Source: Clostridium aquiflavi (GTDB lineage Bacteria; Bacillota; Clostridia; Clostridiales; Clostridiaceae). From it: a DNA stretch of 55,632 nt. Where the stretch lies: NCBI RefSeq assembly GCF_031344075.1, contig NZ_JAVJAN010000027.1, positions 1 to 55,632 of the forward strand, read 5' to 3'. Shown here piece by piece: positions 16,693-26,375 of the stretch. The stretch's first letter is position 1, and every line of letters starts with the position of its first letter. Position numbers and translations under genes: made by a program. The notes under the pieces were generated by a model. That model was given only the letters and a program-made list of their open reading frames with translations, was not told where the DNA came from and made no database searches.

Positions 16693-17796
16693 ATGAAAAA
16701 ATTAAAATTTGCGATTATTGGTTGTGGAAGAATTTCTTATAAACATGTTGAAGCTTTATCAAAGAATATTGAAGAAGCAGAATTAGTTGCAACATGTGAC
16801 GTTATGTTAGAAAAAGCAGAAGCGAAAAAAGCTGAATACATAGAAAAATGTGGAGTAGCACAAGATACTGTTCATGCATATTCAGACTACAAAGAAATGG
16901 TTGAAAAAGAAGATATAGATGTTGTTACAATAGCCACTGAAAGTGGATATCATGCAGAAATAGCTATTTACTGTATGAAAAAAGGAATAAATACATTAAT
17001 AGAAAAGCCAATGGCTATGTCAATTGAAGATGCTAATGAAATGATTAAAGTAGCAGAAGAAAATAATGTTAAGCTTGCAGTTTGTCATCAAAATAGATTT
17101 AATAAGCCAATTAAGAAGTTAAGAGAAGCTATTGAACAAAATAAATTTGGTAGATTAGTTAATGGTACAGCAAGAATCCTTTGGAATAGAAATATGGGAT
17201 ACTATGAACAAGCACCTTGGAGAGGAACTTGGGAATTAGATGGTGGAACATTAATGAATCAATGTATACATAATATAGATTTACTTCAATGGATGATGGG
17301 TGGAGAAATCGAAAGAGTATACGCTGAATGTGATACTTATTTAAGAGACATTGAAGCAGAAGACTTTGGAGCAATAATTATAAGATTTAAAAATGGAGCT
17401 ATTGGTATTGTTGAGGGTTCAGCTTGTGTTTATCCAAAGAATTTAGAAGAGACTTTAAGTATTTTTGGAGAAACTGGAGCAGTTTGCATTGGAGGTCTTG
17501 CAAATAATGAACTTGAAACTTGGAGATTTGATGGCGAAAATGAAGAAGCTGTTAAAGAAGAAGTTAATGTTAAAATAGACAATGTATATGGCGAAGGACA
17601 CACACCATTATTTAAGGATGTAATAGATGCTATAAATAACAATAGAAAGCCTTTAATAGCCGGTGAAGAGGGAAGAAATGCTATGTCTATAATTCTTGCA
17701 GCATATAAATCAAGAAAGACTGGTATGCCAGTGCAATTTCCATTAGAAAACTTTAGTACTTTAGATATGAAAGATGAGTTTAAAGGAAGAAAGTAA
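16693..17796 (+). CDS. Gfo/Idh/MocA family sugar dehydrogenase (WbpB/WlbA-like)
   Basis: An NAD-dependent oxidoreductase of 367 residues. The N-terminal Rossmann domain starts FAIIGCGRISYKHVEAL, EKPMAMS (near residue 100) is the conserved family motif, and GTWELDGGTLMNQCIHNIDLLQW carries the active-site His-Asp region. These features and the WRGTW segment match WbpB/WlbA, which oxidise UDP-GlcNAcA at C3 on the way to 2,3-diamino uronic acids. The remaining steps (WbpA, WbpE, WbpD) are not in this window, so that pathway is an inference. AAAAGG lies upstream of the ATG, and a bidirectional terminator follows. Confidence 0.85.
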   Translation: MKKLKFAIIGCGRISYKHVEALSKNIEEAELVATCDVMLEKAEAKKAEYIEKCGVAQDTVHAYSDYKEMVEKEDIDVVTIATESGYHAEIAIYCMKKGINTLIEKPMAMSIEDANEMIKVAEENNVKLAVCHQNRFNKPIKKLREAIEQNKFGRLVNGTARILWNRNMGYYEQAPWRGTWELDGGTLMNQCIHNIDLLQWMMGGEIERVYAECDTYLRDIEAEDFGAIIIRFKNGAIGIVEGSACVYPKNLEETLSIFGETGAVCIGGLANNELETWRFDGENEEAVKEEVNVKIDNVYGEGHTPLFKDVIDAINNNRKPLIAGEEGRNAMSIILAAYKSRKTGMPVQFPLENFSTLDMKDEFKGRK

Positions 17797-17798
17797 TT

Positions 17799-17845
17799 AA
17801 AACAAAATGCAGAAGGAATTTTTCCTTCTGCATTTTGTTTTAATA
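17799..17845. terminator. Bidirectional terminator between sugar dehydrogenase and brnQ
   Basis: A near-perfect 19-bp stem (17799-17817 with 17823-17841, core GCAGAAGGA/TCCTTCTGC) flanked by A-rich and T-rich runs, between convergent genes. Confidence 0.92.
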
Positions 17846-17855
17846 AAGATATTTA

Positions 17856-19127
17856 TTATATTAATGAACTTGCATCTTGTTTTCTTAGTGGAAATATAAT
17901 ATATCCTATTAAGATAGAAATTATAGTTGGAATAAGCCATGCAAATCCTAACTTTCCAAGAGGAATAAAGTTTAAATTAATAGATGGTATTATTTCTAAT
18001 ATTCCAAATACTAATGAGGTATAAACACCTATTCTAACTGCTTTTATGTTTGTTATATAATTATTAGCTAGTGTAGTAACTATTAAAGTTATAGTTACTG
18101 GATATAAGATAGTTAAAATAGGACCAGATATTTTAACTATTTTATCAACACCAAGAGAACCTATTATAATACTTATTAATGAAATTACTAATGCATTCAT
18201 TTTATAAGATAGTTTTCCATTAGATGCTTTTTCAAAAAATGAAGAACCAGCAGTTAATAATCCTATAGAAGTTGTTAAACAAGCAAGGCCAATAGCAATT
18301 CCTATTATAGTAGTACCAATATTACCTAATATATCATTTGAAATTAATAATAGTAAGCTTGTTTTAGATAAATCTGGAATTTCAACTCCACTTGTTTGAG
18401 CACCTAAAAACATTAAACCACCATAAATGAATGCTAAACCAATTACAGCAACACCGCTTGATTTTAAGGTCATAGGAAGTAATTCTTTGTTCGAATATTT
18501 TTTTTCTTTAAGTGTATTTGTAATAACTGTAGCAAATAATAACCCAGCTAATGCATCCATTGTTTGATAGCCTTCTATAAATGAAGATGACAATACAGCG
18601 GTTACATTAGTAGAAACAACATGTCCTATAGGGGATATTATACCTTTCACAATTATAAATGTTAATATAAGTATTAACATGGGAGTAAGGTATTTACCAA
18701 TAGTATCAATTATAGAAGATCTCTTTAGTACAAAAATTAAATTTATTCCAAAATATATTATCATTGAAACAAGAGGACTAAGACTAGGTACTAAAGGACT
18801 TATTGTTAATTCATATGTAGTTGCAGCAGTTCTAGGAATTGCAAGCATAGGACCAATTGCTATAAATAATATTGTCGCAAAAATTATAGCGAATTTTGGA
18901 CCTATTTTAGAAGCCATAGTTTCAAATGTACCATCACCTTTTGTTGCAGCTATTATAGCAAGAAGCGGTAATCCAACTCCAGTGCAGACAAATCCTATGA
19001 TACCTAAAATATATTGATCACCAACCATGTGACCTAAAAATGGTGGGAATATTAAATTACCAGCACCAAAAAACATAGCAAATAAAGCAAATCCTATTAT
19101 AATTATATCTTTTGTGTTTTTTTTCAT
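17856..19127 (-). CDS. brnQ: Branched-chain amino acid carrier BrnQ (LIVCS family)
   Basis: A sodium- or proton-coupled symporter for leucine, isoleucine and valine in the cytoplasmic membrane. The 423 residues form about twelve hydrophobic segments. The N-terminus has the family signature FALFAMFFGAGNLIFPPFLG (15-34), followed by GVGLPLLAI and the conserved AIGPMLAIPRTAATTYE. A strong AGGAGG lies upstream of the ATG on the minus strand. No T-box or other leader is visible in the 345-base gap to the divergent galU gene, so any leucine response is not through a T-box here. Confidence 0.95.
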   Translation of the reverse strand: MKKNTKDIIIIGFALFAMFFGAGNLIFPPFLGHMVGDQYILGIIGFVCTGVGLPLLAIIAATKGDGTFETMASKIGPKFAIIFATILFIAIGPMLAIPRTAATTYELTISPLVPSLSPLVSMIIYFGINLIFVLKRSSIIDTIGKYLTPMLILILTFIIVKGIISPIGHVVSTNVTAVLSSSFIEGYQTMDALAGLLFATVITNTLKEKKYSNKELLPMTLKSSGVAVIGLAFIYGGLMFLGAQTSGVEIPDLSKTSLLLLISNDILGNIGTTIIGIAIGLACLTTSIGLLTAGSSFFEKASNGKLSYKMNALVISLISIIIGSLGVDKIVKISGPILTILYPVTITLIVTTLANNYITNIKAVRIGVYTSLVFGILEIIPSINLNFIPLGKLGFAWLIPTIISILIGYIIFPLRKQDASSLI

Positions 19128-19362
19128 AATAGTTTCCTCCTAAAATTATTGAGAATATTATATGTAATACTAATTATTATTAATAAGTGATACTTTTAGA
19201 TATTAACATAACATTAGTATATCCTCAATACAAAATAACAATATATGACCAGTAATTTAAATTAAAACAATAATAAAAATATTATAATTTTATAAAAATA
19301 TTAAAAAAACATTTAAATATTTAAAAATTAAGCAAGTATATATTAAGAGTTTCTATTACATA

Positions 19363-19391
19363 TTAACACTTTAGTAAATATGTGATAACAT
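19363..19391 (+). promoter_or_regulatory. Candidate galU promoter
   Basis: TTAACA (19363-19368), a 17-base spacer and TAACAT (19386-19391). The rest of the 345-base divergent region 19128-19472 is very AT-rich with no repeat or RNA element that I recognise. Confidence 0.35.
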
Positions 19392-19472
19392 AAGAATAGT
19401 TAAAATTATAAGTAAAAACTTTATTTAGGGCACAATCAAAAAAATATAACCTTATGAGAGGAAGATATAAAG

Positions 19473-20345
19473 ATGAAAGTTAAAAAAGCGATTATTCCAG
19501 CAGCTGGACTTGGAACAAGATTTTTACCAGCTACTAAAGCACAACCTAAAGAAATGTTACCAATAGTTGATAAACCAACAATTCAATACATAATTGAAGA
19601 AGCCGTTGCATCGGGCATTGAAGAAATACTTATTATAACAGGGAGAAATAAAAAGTGTATAGAAGATCACTTTGATAAATCTATAGAATTAGAATTTGAA
19701 TTAGAAAAGTCAGGTAAAGAAGAACTTTTAGAATTAGTAAGAAATATTTCAGATATGGTTGATATACATTATATTAGACAAAAAGAACCTAAAGGATTAG
19801 GTCATGCAATTCATTGTGCAAAAACATTTGTAGGTAATGAACCTTTTGCAGTTTTATTAGGTGATGATGTTGTTGATAGTGAAGAACCATGTTTAAAACA
19901 ATTAATAGATTGTTTCAGTGAATATAATACTACTATTTTAGGTGTTCAAACTGTAGCGGAAGAAAACGTATCAAAATACGGAATAGTTGATGGAATCCAT
20001 ATAGAAGATAGAGTCTATAAAGTAAAGGATTTAGTTGAAAAGCCATCAACAGAAGAAGCACCTAGCAATGTAGCAATTTTAGGAAGATATATAATAACTC
20101 CTGAAATATTCAATATATTAGAAAATACAAAGCCAGGAAAAGGTGGGGAAATTCAATTAACTGATGCATTAAAAACTTTAATCAGTAAAGAAGCTATGTA
20201 TGCGTATAATTTTGAAGGAAGAAGATATGATGTAGGAGATAAACTTGGGTTCTTACAAGCAACAGTAGAATTTGCGTTAAAAAGAGAAGAACTAAGAGAA
20301 CCTTTTATAGAATATCTAAAAAGTAATCCATGGGATGAAAAATAA
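19473..20345 (+). CDS. galU: UTP--glucose-1-phosphate uridylyltransferase
   Basis: It makes UDP-glucose from UTP and glucose-1-phosphate in the cytoplasm, feeding glycan and glycolipid synthesis. The 290 residues are the normal GalU length. Signatures are the nucleotide-binding AIIPAAGLGTRFLPATKA (6-23) with PKEMLPIVDKPTIQYIIEEA, GLGHAIHCAK, LGDDVVD (metal site) and the VEKPS segment. GAGAGGAAGA precedes the ATG. Its place at the end of the polysaccharide region fits precursor supply, although it has its own terminator and probably its own promoter. Confidence 0.95.
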   Translation: MKVKKAIIPAAGLGTRFLPATKAQPKEMLPIVDKPTIQYIIEEAVASGIEEILIITGRNKKCIEDHFDKSIELEFELEKSGKEELLELVRNISDMVDIHYIRQKEPKGLGHAIHCAKTFVGNEPFAVLLGDDVVDSEEPCLKQLIDCFSEYNTTILGVQTVAEENVSKYGIVDGIHIEDRVYKVKDLVEKPSTEEAPSNVAILGRYIITPEIFNILENTKPGKGGEIQLTDALKTLISKEAMYAYNFEGRRYDVGDKLGFLQATVEFALKREELREPFIEYLKSNPWDEK

Positions 20346-20383
20346 AATAAATAATTATATAGTATAAATATAATTAAGTAATT

Positions 20384-20449
20384 AAGCATAAAAATCATTT
20401 AAAACAGAGTCTTATATTATTAAGTTTTAAATAGTTTTTATGCTTTTTA
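20384..20449 (+). terminator. Terminator of galU
   Basis: AAGCATAAAAATCATTTAAAAC pairs with GTTTTAAATAGTTTTTATGCTT, followed by TTTATT. Confidence 0.75.
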
Positions 20450-20587
20450 TTGTTAAATTAAGTTGTATATTTTTAAATTTAATTAAAAATTTAAAAATAA
20501 ATTTCATATATAAGGATAATAAATGCTTAAGTGGATAATAAAATTGTCGATATTTATATTATAAAACAATAAAAGGGGATAGTTATA

Positions 20588-22597
20588 ATGAAGGCTAATA
20601 AAAAAGTAGATATTAAGTTAAAGTTTAGATCTATTAAAAATAAATTGGTTGCAATAATGATAAGTATTGCAGCAATTCCTATATTAGTATTAGGTATTTC
20701 ATCACTTACTGGATTTACGATTTCAAGTAATAATGAATTTAAGAAAAGTGGGATTAGTTTAGGACAATCTGTTAAAGAAAATGTAAATTCAAAATTTAAT
20801 ACTGTAGAAGAGGTTATGGATTACATAATAAATAATAATACCTTTGATGATACGGAAGAATCAAACAGAAAGATAAATGAAGATTTTGAATTATTTAAAG
20901 AAGGAAATAAAGATATAGTTACAGCGTATTATTACAGTGAAAATAGTAAAAATTTTGTAATGTATCCTTATGAGGATATGCCTAAGAGTGATTATACAAC
21001 TAGAGATTGGTATATAAAAGCAAAGGAAGCAAAGGATAAATTTGGTATAACAGATGTATATGAAGATATAAGTAATAAAGAGTATGTGGTTACTATTTCT
21101 AAAACTGTTGTTAAGGACGATAAATTTCTAGGGGTTTTATGCGCAGATTTTAATTTAAGCAGTATTGCAAAATCAATATCTAATATTAAATATGGTGAAA
21201 ATGGGATTTTAGCAATATTTGATCAAAACGGTACAGTAATTGCACATACAAATAGTGAATACATAGGAAATAATAATATAACCAATAATTCACAGTGGAA
21301 TAACATACTAAATGTAAATGAAGATTTTATAGATATGAATATTGAGGGGTCTGAATATAAAGTTAATTTTACAACATTAGATAAAATTGGATGGAAAATA
21401 TTGCTGGAAATTCCTGAATCAGAATTTAAAGAAGCTCAAAAAAGCTATAAAATAGTTTTATTTATAACAGCAATTATATTGTTAACACTTGCAATAATTT
21501 TAGGAAGAGTATTTTCTATTAAATTAGCTAAAAATATAATTAAGATTAAAAAAGCAATAGGAAAGACAGCAACTGGAGATTTTAGTGAAAAAATCAGCAT
21601 TTTAACTGGTGATGAATTAGAAGAATTAGCTGTGAGTTTTAATGACATGCAAGAAAATGTTTCAGGATTAATTTATAATATTGATAATTCTATTAAAGAG
21701 GTTAATGATACTTCGGTTAATTTATCTAGTATGAGTGAAGAGGTATCATCAGCAATTTCTCAAGTAGCAGATACTATTGGTGAAATTTCTAAGGGAAGTA
21801 TGGAATCGGCACAAAATCTTGAGATTTTATCAAGTAATTTAGAAGATGTATCAACTGAAATAAATACAATTAATACTGCAAGTAAAAATATAAATAATTT
21901 AGCAATAGATACTAATAATTTAAGTAAAGAAGGACTTGATATGATAAAGACTATTATGGATAAATCAAGTCAAACTAAAGAAAGTACAATTGATGTTAGC
22001 AATGTAGTTTCTATCGTTGCAGAAAGTGTACAAAGTATTGCATTTATGAATGAAGCAATAGCTAAAATTACTGAACAAACTAATCTATTAGCATTAAATG
22101 CTGCAATAGAAGCAGCAAGAGCAGGCGAAGCTGGAAAAGGATTTGCAGTTGTAGCAGATGAAATAAGAAAATTAGCAGAGCAAACAGCACAATCAGCTAA
22201 AGAGATAGATAAAACAATAAAAACAGTTTCTACAAATGTTGATAGAGCAGTTTACCAAGTAAAAGAAACTAGTAAAGCAGTGCAAAGTCAAGAAGAATCA
22301 GTTTTAAATGCAGAAAATATTTTCAATAATATATTATTATCAATAGATGATTTAACAAATAAATTAGAAGAAATTACATCTGGAGTTGAGGAGGTTACTT
22401 TAAAGAAAGATAATATTGTAAATCAAGTTCAAAATTTATCAGCTATAGGAGAAGAAACAGCAGCAGGAACAGAAGAAGTATCAGCATCATCAGAAGAAGT
22501 ATCAGCATCTACTGATGAATTTGTTAAATATGCAGGTGAATTAAAAGAGTTATCAAATAGCTTAAATGATGAAATACAACAATTTAAGCTTAAATAA
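20588..22597 (+). CDS. Methyl-accepting chemotaxis protein (dCache)
   Basis: A membrane chemoreceptor of 669 residues: cytoplasmic N-terminus of about 18 residues, TM1 near 19-41, an outside dCache-type sensor (about 45-280, with the TTRDWYIKAKEA and KEYVVTISKTVV segments typical of Cache), TM2 near 286-307, HAMP, and a full signalling domain with the standard tip EAGKGFAVVADEIRKLAEQ. GGGG lies upstream of the ATG. The next gene is a close paralogue (identical C-terminus ELKELSN-x-LNDEIQQFKLK), so this is a tandem duplication. A terminator separates the two, so they are separate transcription units. Ligand unknown; amino acids are common for dCache. Confidence 0.93.
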   Translation: MKANKKVDIKLKFRSIKNKLVAIMISIAAIPILVLGISSLTGFTISSNNEFKKSGISLGQSVKENVNSKFNTVEEVMDYIINNNTFDDTEESNRKINEDFELFKEGNKDIVTAYYYSENSKNFVMYPYEDMPKSDYTTRDWYIKAKEAKDKFGITDVYEDISNKEYVVTISKTVVKDDKFLGVLCADFNLSSIAKSISNIKYGENGILAIFDQNGTVIAHTNSEYIGNNNITNNSQWNNILNVNEDFIDMNIEGSEYKVNFTTLDKIGWKILLEIPESEFKEAQKSYKIVLFITAIILLTLAIILGRVFSIKLAKNIIKIKKAIGKTATGDFSEKISILTGDELEELAVSFNDMQENVSGLIYNIDNSIKEVNDTSVNLSSMSEEVSSAISQVADTIGEISKGSMESAQNLEILSSNLEDVSTEINTINTASKNINNLAIDTNNLSKEGLDMIKTIMDKSSQTKESTIDVSNVVSIVAESVQSIAFMNEAIAKITEQTNLLALNAAIEAARAGEAGKGFAVVADEIRKLAEQTAQSAKEIDKTIKTVSTNVDRAVYQVKETSKAVQSQEESVLNAENIFNNILLSIDDLTNKLEEITSGVEEVTLKKDNIVNQVQNLSAIGEETAAGTEEVSASSEEVSASTDEFVKYAGELKELSNSLNDEIQQFKLK

Positions 22598-22617
22598 AAG
22601 GATTCGTTGACATATAT

Positions 22618-22688
22618 AAAAAGATATGATTAATCCAGTAATAAATTAATGATTTTGTACTGAGTTTTAAATCATATCTTTTTATTTT
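22618..22688 (+). terminator. Terminator between tandem chemoreceptors
   Basis: AAAAAGATATGATT (22618-22631) pairs with AATCATATCTTTTT (22670-22683); TATTTTTAC follows. Confidence 0.75.
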
Positions 22689-22859
22689 TACTAATTTTTA
22701 AAATGTTAATATTTTTTTATTAAGATTTATATCTAAAATTAAAAAAACTAAAAACGACAAAAAATTCAAGAAAATATATATATTTACGAAAATATTAATA
22801 TAAATTAACTAAAGAACATAATATATTATTCTAATAAAAAATAATAAAGGGGGATTTTG

Positions 22860-24881
22860 ATGCGCTATAATAAAATAAGATCTAAAAATAAAGTTTCATT
22901 ATTAAATTTTAAAACTCTTAAGAGTAAATTAATAGCAATTATGATAACTGTTGCAGCAATTCCGATTTTTGTATTAGGAATAACATCTATAGTAGGATTT
23001 TCAATTTCTAGTGATAGAGATTTTAAGAAAAGTGGAGTGAGTTTAGGACAAGCAGTAGACGAAACTATAAATACAAAAATTAATAGTATTGAAACAATGT
23101 TAAATCATATTATTACTAGACATAATTTTGATGATAGTGAAATTGACAATAATGCTTTATATGAAGACTTGAAATTATTTAAAAATGGAAATGTAGATAT
23201 TGAAAATGCATATTATTATAGTGGAAATAGTAAAAAGTTTGTTATATATCCTGATGCAGACTTTGATGATAAAGATTATACAAAAAATGAATGGTATGTA
23301 AAAGCTAAAAATGCGAATGGCAAGTTTGCTTTTACAGATGTTTTTGTAGATATGGCAACAAAACAATATGTAGCAACAATTTCTAAGGCTATTATAAAAG
23401 ATGGTAAAGTACAAGGTGCTTTATGTATAGATTTTAAATTAACAAGTCTTGCAGATGCAATAGAGAATATTAAATATGGCAATAATGGTGAATTAGCAAT
23501 TGTTGATAATAATGGTATTGTAATAGCACATACAAATAAAGAGCTAATAGGAAATTCTGATATATCTAAGAAACAAGAATGGAATTACATACTAAATTCA
23601 GATAGTGGTTTTACTAAAGTTAGTGAAAAAGATAAGAAAGATAGTATAAATTTTACGACTTCACATTTAACTGGATGGAAAATATTACTCAAAATACCTG
23701 AAGCTGAACTTATGAAATCACAACAAAGTTATAAAAGAATTTTAATAATAACAGCGATTATATTATTAATATTTGTAATAATTTTAGGAAGAAATTTTGC
23801 TGTTAAATTATCTAAAAATATAAATAAAATTAAAGAAGTAATTAAAAATGCAGCAAATGGAGATTTTACAGATAATATTAATATTTCAACGGGAGATGAA
23901 CTTGAAGAACTTGGAAAGAGTTTTAATGAAATGCTTGAAAATATTTCTTATTTAATTGGGAAGGTGGATACATCAGTTCATAGAGTTAACGATACTTCAT
24001 CAGGATTAGCAAATATGAGTGAAGAAGTATCATTAGCTATTAGTCAGGTTGCTAATACTATTGGAGAAATATCAAATGGAAGTATGGAGTCAGCGGAAAA
24101 TCTTCAAAGTTTATCAGAAAATTTAGATGGTGTATCTAATGAAATAAATGTAATAAATGATGCGGTTAAAAATATAAGTAAATTAGCAATAGATACAGAT
24201 GGTTTAAGTAAAAAAGGACTTGATATGATAAAAGACATAATGGACAAGTCCAGTCAAACTAAAACAAGCACTTTAGATGTGAGCAATGTTGTTAAAGTAG
24301 TTTCAGGAAGTGTACAAAATATAGCTTTAATGAATGAAGCAATAGCTAAAATAACAGAACAAACAAATCTTTTAGCATTAAATGCAGCCATAGAAGCAGC
24401 AAGAGCAGGGGAATCTGGTAAAGGATTTGCAGTTGTTGCTGAAGAGATAAGAAAACTTGCAGAGCAAACATCTGAATCAGCAAAAGAAATTGATTCAATA
24501 ATAAGAGAAGTTGCTACAAATGTTAATAAAGCAGTAAATGAGGTTGATAAGACTAATGATGCTGTTAATAGTCAGGAAAAATCTGTATTAAATGCAGAAA
24601 GTATATTTAACAATATAATTTCTTCAATAAACAACTTAACAAATAGAGTTGAAGAAATAGCTGAAGGAATTAATGAAGTTACTTTAAAGAAAGATAATGT
24701 TGTAAATCAAGTTCAAAATTTATCTGCTATAGGAGAAGAGACAGCAGCGTCATCACAAGAGGTATCAGCGTCAACTGAAGAAGTGTCTGCATCTACTGAT
24801 GAATTTGTTAAATATGCAGGTGAATTAAAAGAATTATCAAATAACTTAAATGATGAAATACAACAATTTAAGCTTAAATAA
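22860..24881 (+). CDS. Methyl-accepting chemotaxis protein (dCache), paralogue
   Basis: A membrane chemoreceptor of 673 residues with the same layout as the gene before it: TM1 near 22-44, dCache sensor with KNEWYVKAKNAN and KQYVATISKAII, TM2 near 290-310, HAMP, signalling domain with tip ESGKGFAVVAEEIRKLAEQ. The C-terminal half is much closer to its neighbour than the sensor half, as expected for duplicated receptors diverging in ligand choice. The ATG at 22860 follows AAGGGGG; a TTG codon directly before it is in frame but less likely. A degenerate foldback repeat follows the stop codon. Confidence 0.93.
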   Translation: MRYNKIRSKNKVSLLNFKTLKSKLIAIMITVAAIPIFVLGITSIVGFSISSDRDFKKSGVSLGQAVDETINTKINSIETMLNHIITRHNFDDSEIDNNALYEDLKLFKNGNVDIENAYYYSGNSKKFVIYPDADFDDKDYTKNEWYVKAKNANGKFAFTDVFVDMATKQYVATISKAIIKDGKVQGALCIDFKLTSLADAIENIKYGNNGELAIVDNNGIVIAHTNKELIGNSDISKKQEWNYILNSDSGFTKVSEKDKKDSINFTTSHLTGWKILLKIPEAELMKSQQSYKRILIITAIILLIFVIILGRNFAVKLSKNINKIKEVIKNAANGDFTDNINISTGDELEELGKSFNEMLENISYLIGKVDTSVHRVNDTSSGLANMSEEVSLAISQVANTIGEISNGSMESAENLQSLSENLDGVSNEINVINDAVKNISKLAIDTDGLSKKGLDMIKDIMDKSSQTKTSTLDVSNVVKVVSGSVQNIALMNEAIAKITEQTNLLALNAAIEAARAGESGKGFAVVAEEIRKLAEQTSESAKEIDSIIREVATNVNKAVNEVDKTNDAVNSQEKSVLNAESIFNNIISSINNLTNRVEEIAEGINEVTLKKDNVVNQVQNLSAIGEETAASSQEVSASTEEVSASTDEFVKYAGELKELSNNLNDEIQQFKLK

Positions 24882-24884
24882 AAG

Positions 24885-25036
24885 GTTATGTTGATATATT
24901 CATAAGCAAAGCTGGGCGGAGTAATTAAATTTAGGGATATAAAATTAATATAGTCCAATTTAGCTTGCTTCTAATATAAAAATAAGACAAGTAATAAATG
25001 TAATCTTACACTAAGATATCAACATTTCTTTAAAAC
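24885..25036. repeat. Foldback repeat, degenerate full-length copy
   Basis: It has GTTGATATATTCATAAGCAA at the left, the TAGTCCAATTTAGCTTGC centre and ATATCAACATTTCTTTAAAAC at the right. The arms and central hairpin are eroded relative to 7022-7238, suggesting an older insertion. It lies between convergent genes. Confidence 0.7.
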
Positions 25037-25070
25037 AAAAAGCTATGATTTAAAAATCATAGCTTTTTGT
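25035..25070. terminator. Bidirectional terminator at the trpS 3' end
   Basis: AAAAAGCTATGATTT pairs with AAATCATAGCTTTTT around a short loop, with T-runs on both strands. Confidence 0.9.
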
Positions 25071-25084
25071 AATTCTTAAAACTT

Positions 25085-26095
25085 TTATCTTGGAATGAAT
25101 CCAACTTTCTTTTGCATTTTTCTTAAAGTTTTATTTGCTATATAAGATGCTTTTTTAGCACCTTCTGAATAAATTTCTTCAAGTTTTTTCTTATCTTTTA
25201 AGAATTCTTTAACTTTTTCTTGGACTGGAACTAATTCTTCAATTACAGCATCAGCTACATCATTTTTAAGTTCGGCATAGCCTTTGCCTTCATAGTTTGC
25301 AACTAAAGATGTAGGATCAACACTTTTAATAGTGCCTAATATATTTAATAAATTTTTAACTCCAGGTTGATCATCAGTATAGTTTACTATACCAAGACTA
25401 TCAGTTACAGATTTACTGATTTTTCTTTTAATAACATCTGGTGGATCCATAATTAATATAAAGCCATTAGGATTGTCATCTGATTTTGACATTTTCTTTA
25501 ATGGATCTTGAAGACTCATAATTTTTGCACCAGCTTTTGGAATATAAGGATCAGGAATTTTAAAAGTATCACTATAAGTATTATTAAATCTTGCAGCAAT
25601 ATCTCTTGTTAATTCTAAATGTTGCTTTTGATCAGCACCAACTGGAACTAAATCTGTATTATATAAAAGTATGTCTGCAGCCATTAATACTGGATAATTA
25701 AATAAACCAGATGCTATTGAATCACCATACTTTTGAGATTTATCTTTATATTGAGTCATTCTACCAAGTTCACCCATATAAGTATTACAAGTAAGTATCC
25801 ATGCAGCTTCAGTATGAGCTGGTACATGAGATTGTATAAATAATGTATTTTTATTTGGATCTATTCCTGCAGCAAGATATATAGATAATAATTCTAAAGT
25901 TCTTCTTCTTAAATCGGCAGGTTTTTGACGTACTGTTATAGCATGTAAATCAACCACACAATAATAAGTTTCAAATTCATCTTGCAATTTCACCCAATTT
26001 TTTAACGCTCCAAGGTAATTCCCTAAAGTTAAATCACCAGAAGGTTGAATACCACTAAATATTACTTTTTTACTTTCAACTATATTTTCTGACAT
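25085..26095 (-). CDS. trpS: Tryptophanyl-tRNA synthetase
   Basis: A class Ic aminoacyl-tRNA synthetase that charges tRNA-Trp in the cytoplasm. It has 336 residues, the normal length. The HIGH-like motif is TLGN (23-26, in SGDLTLGNYLGA), and the KMSKS motif is intact in PLKKMSKSDDNPNG. VGADQKQHLELTRDIA forms part of the Trp/ATP site. AGAGGGG lies upstream of the ATG. No T-box sequence (GGTACCGCGG) is visible upstream, so regulation of this copy is not obvious. Confidence 0.96.
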   Translation of the reverse strand: MSENIVESKKVIFSGIQPSGDLTLGNYLGALKNWVKLQDEFETYYCVVDLHAITVRQKPADLRRRTLELLSIYLAAGIDPNKNTLFIQSHVPAHTEAAWILTCNTYMGELGRMTQYKDKSQKYGDSIASGLFNYPVLMAADILLYNTDLVPVGADQKQHLELTRDIAARFNNTYSDTFKIPDPYIPKAGAKIMSLQDPLKKMSKSDDNPNGFILIMDPPDVIKRKISKSVTDSLGIVNYTDDQPGVKNLLNILGTIKSVDPTSLVANYEGKGYAELKNDVADAVIEELVPVQEKVKEFLKDKKKLEEIYSEGAKKASYIANKTLRKMQKKVGFIPR

Positions 26096-26190
26096 AAAAA
26101 CCCCTCTTTCTAAGGTAAATAATAATACTTATATTATAGGTATTGCATAGATGTAAGTCAATTATTACAATAATTAGTATTTTAAAATAT

Positions 26191-26236
26191 GGCTCTGTTT
26201 TAGCAGAGTGTTGATATATGCATAAGCAAAGTGAGT
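26191..26236 (+). repeat. Foldback repeat, solitary left arm
   Basis: GGCTCTGTTTTAGCAGAGTG followed by TTGATATATGCATAAGCAAA matches the first 45 bases of the 7022 element almost exactly; the rest of the element is missing. It lies about 140 bases upstream of the ECF S-component gene. Confidence 0.75.
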
Positions 26237-26375
26237 GAAATTCTCAACTCTCCATTTTAACTAACAAAGTTTAAATAGTCATTTATTTATTTTATGAATT
26301 GTATGGGTACATTTGCTATGAATCGAGTTGGAATATATAATAAGCTCATTAAATTTATTTTAGGGGGAAAAAATT

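Noticed and set aside
19128..19472. Search for a T-box or other leader controlling brnQ
   Set aside because: No GGTACCGCGG core or other recognised aptamer was found in the divergent region.
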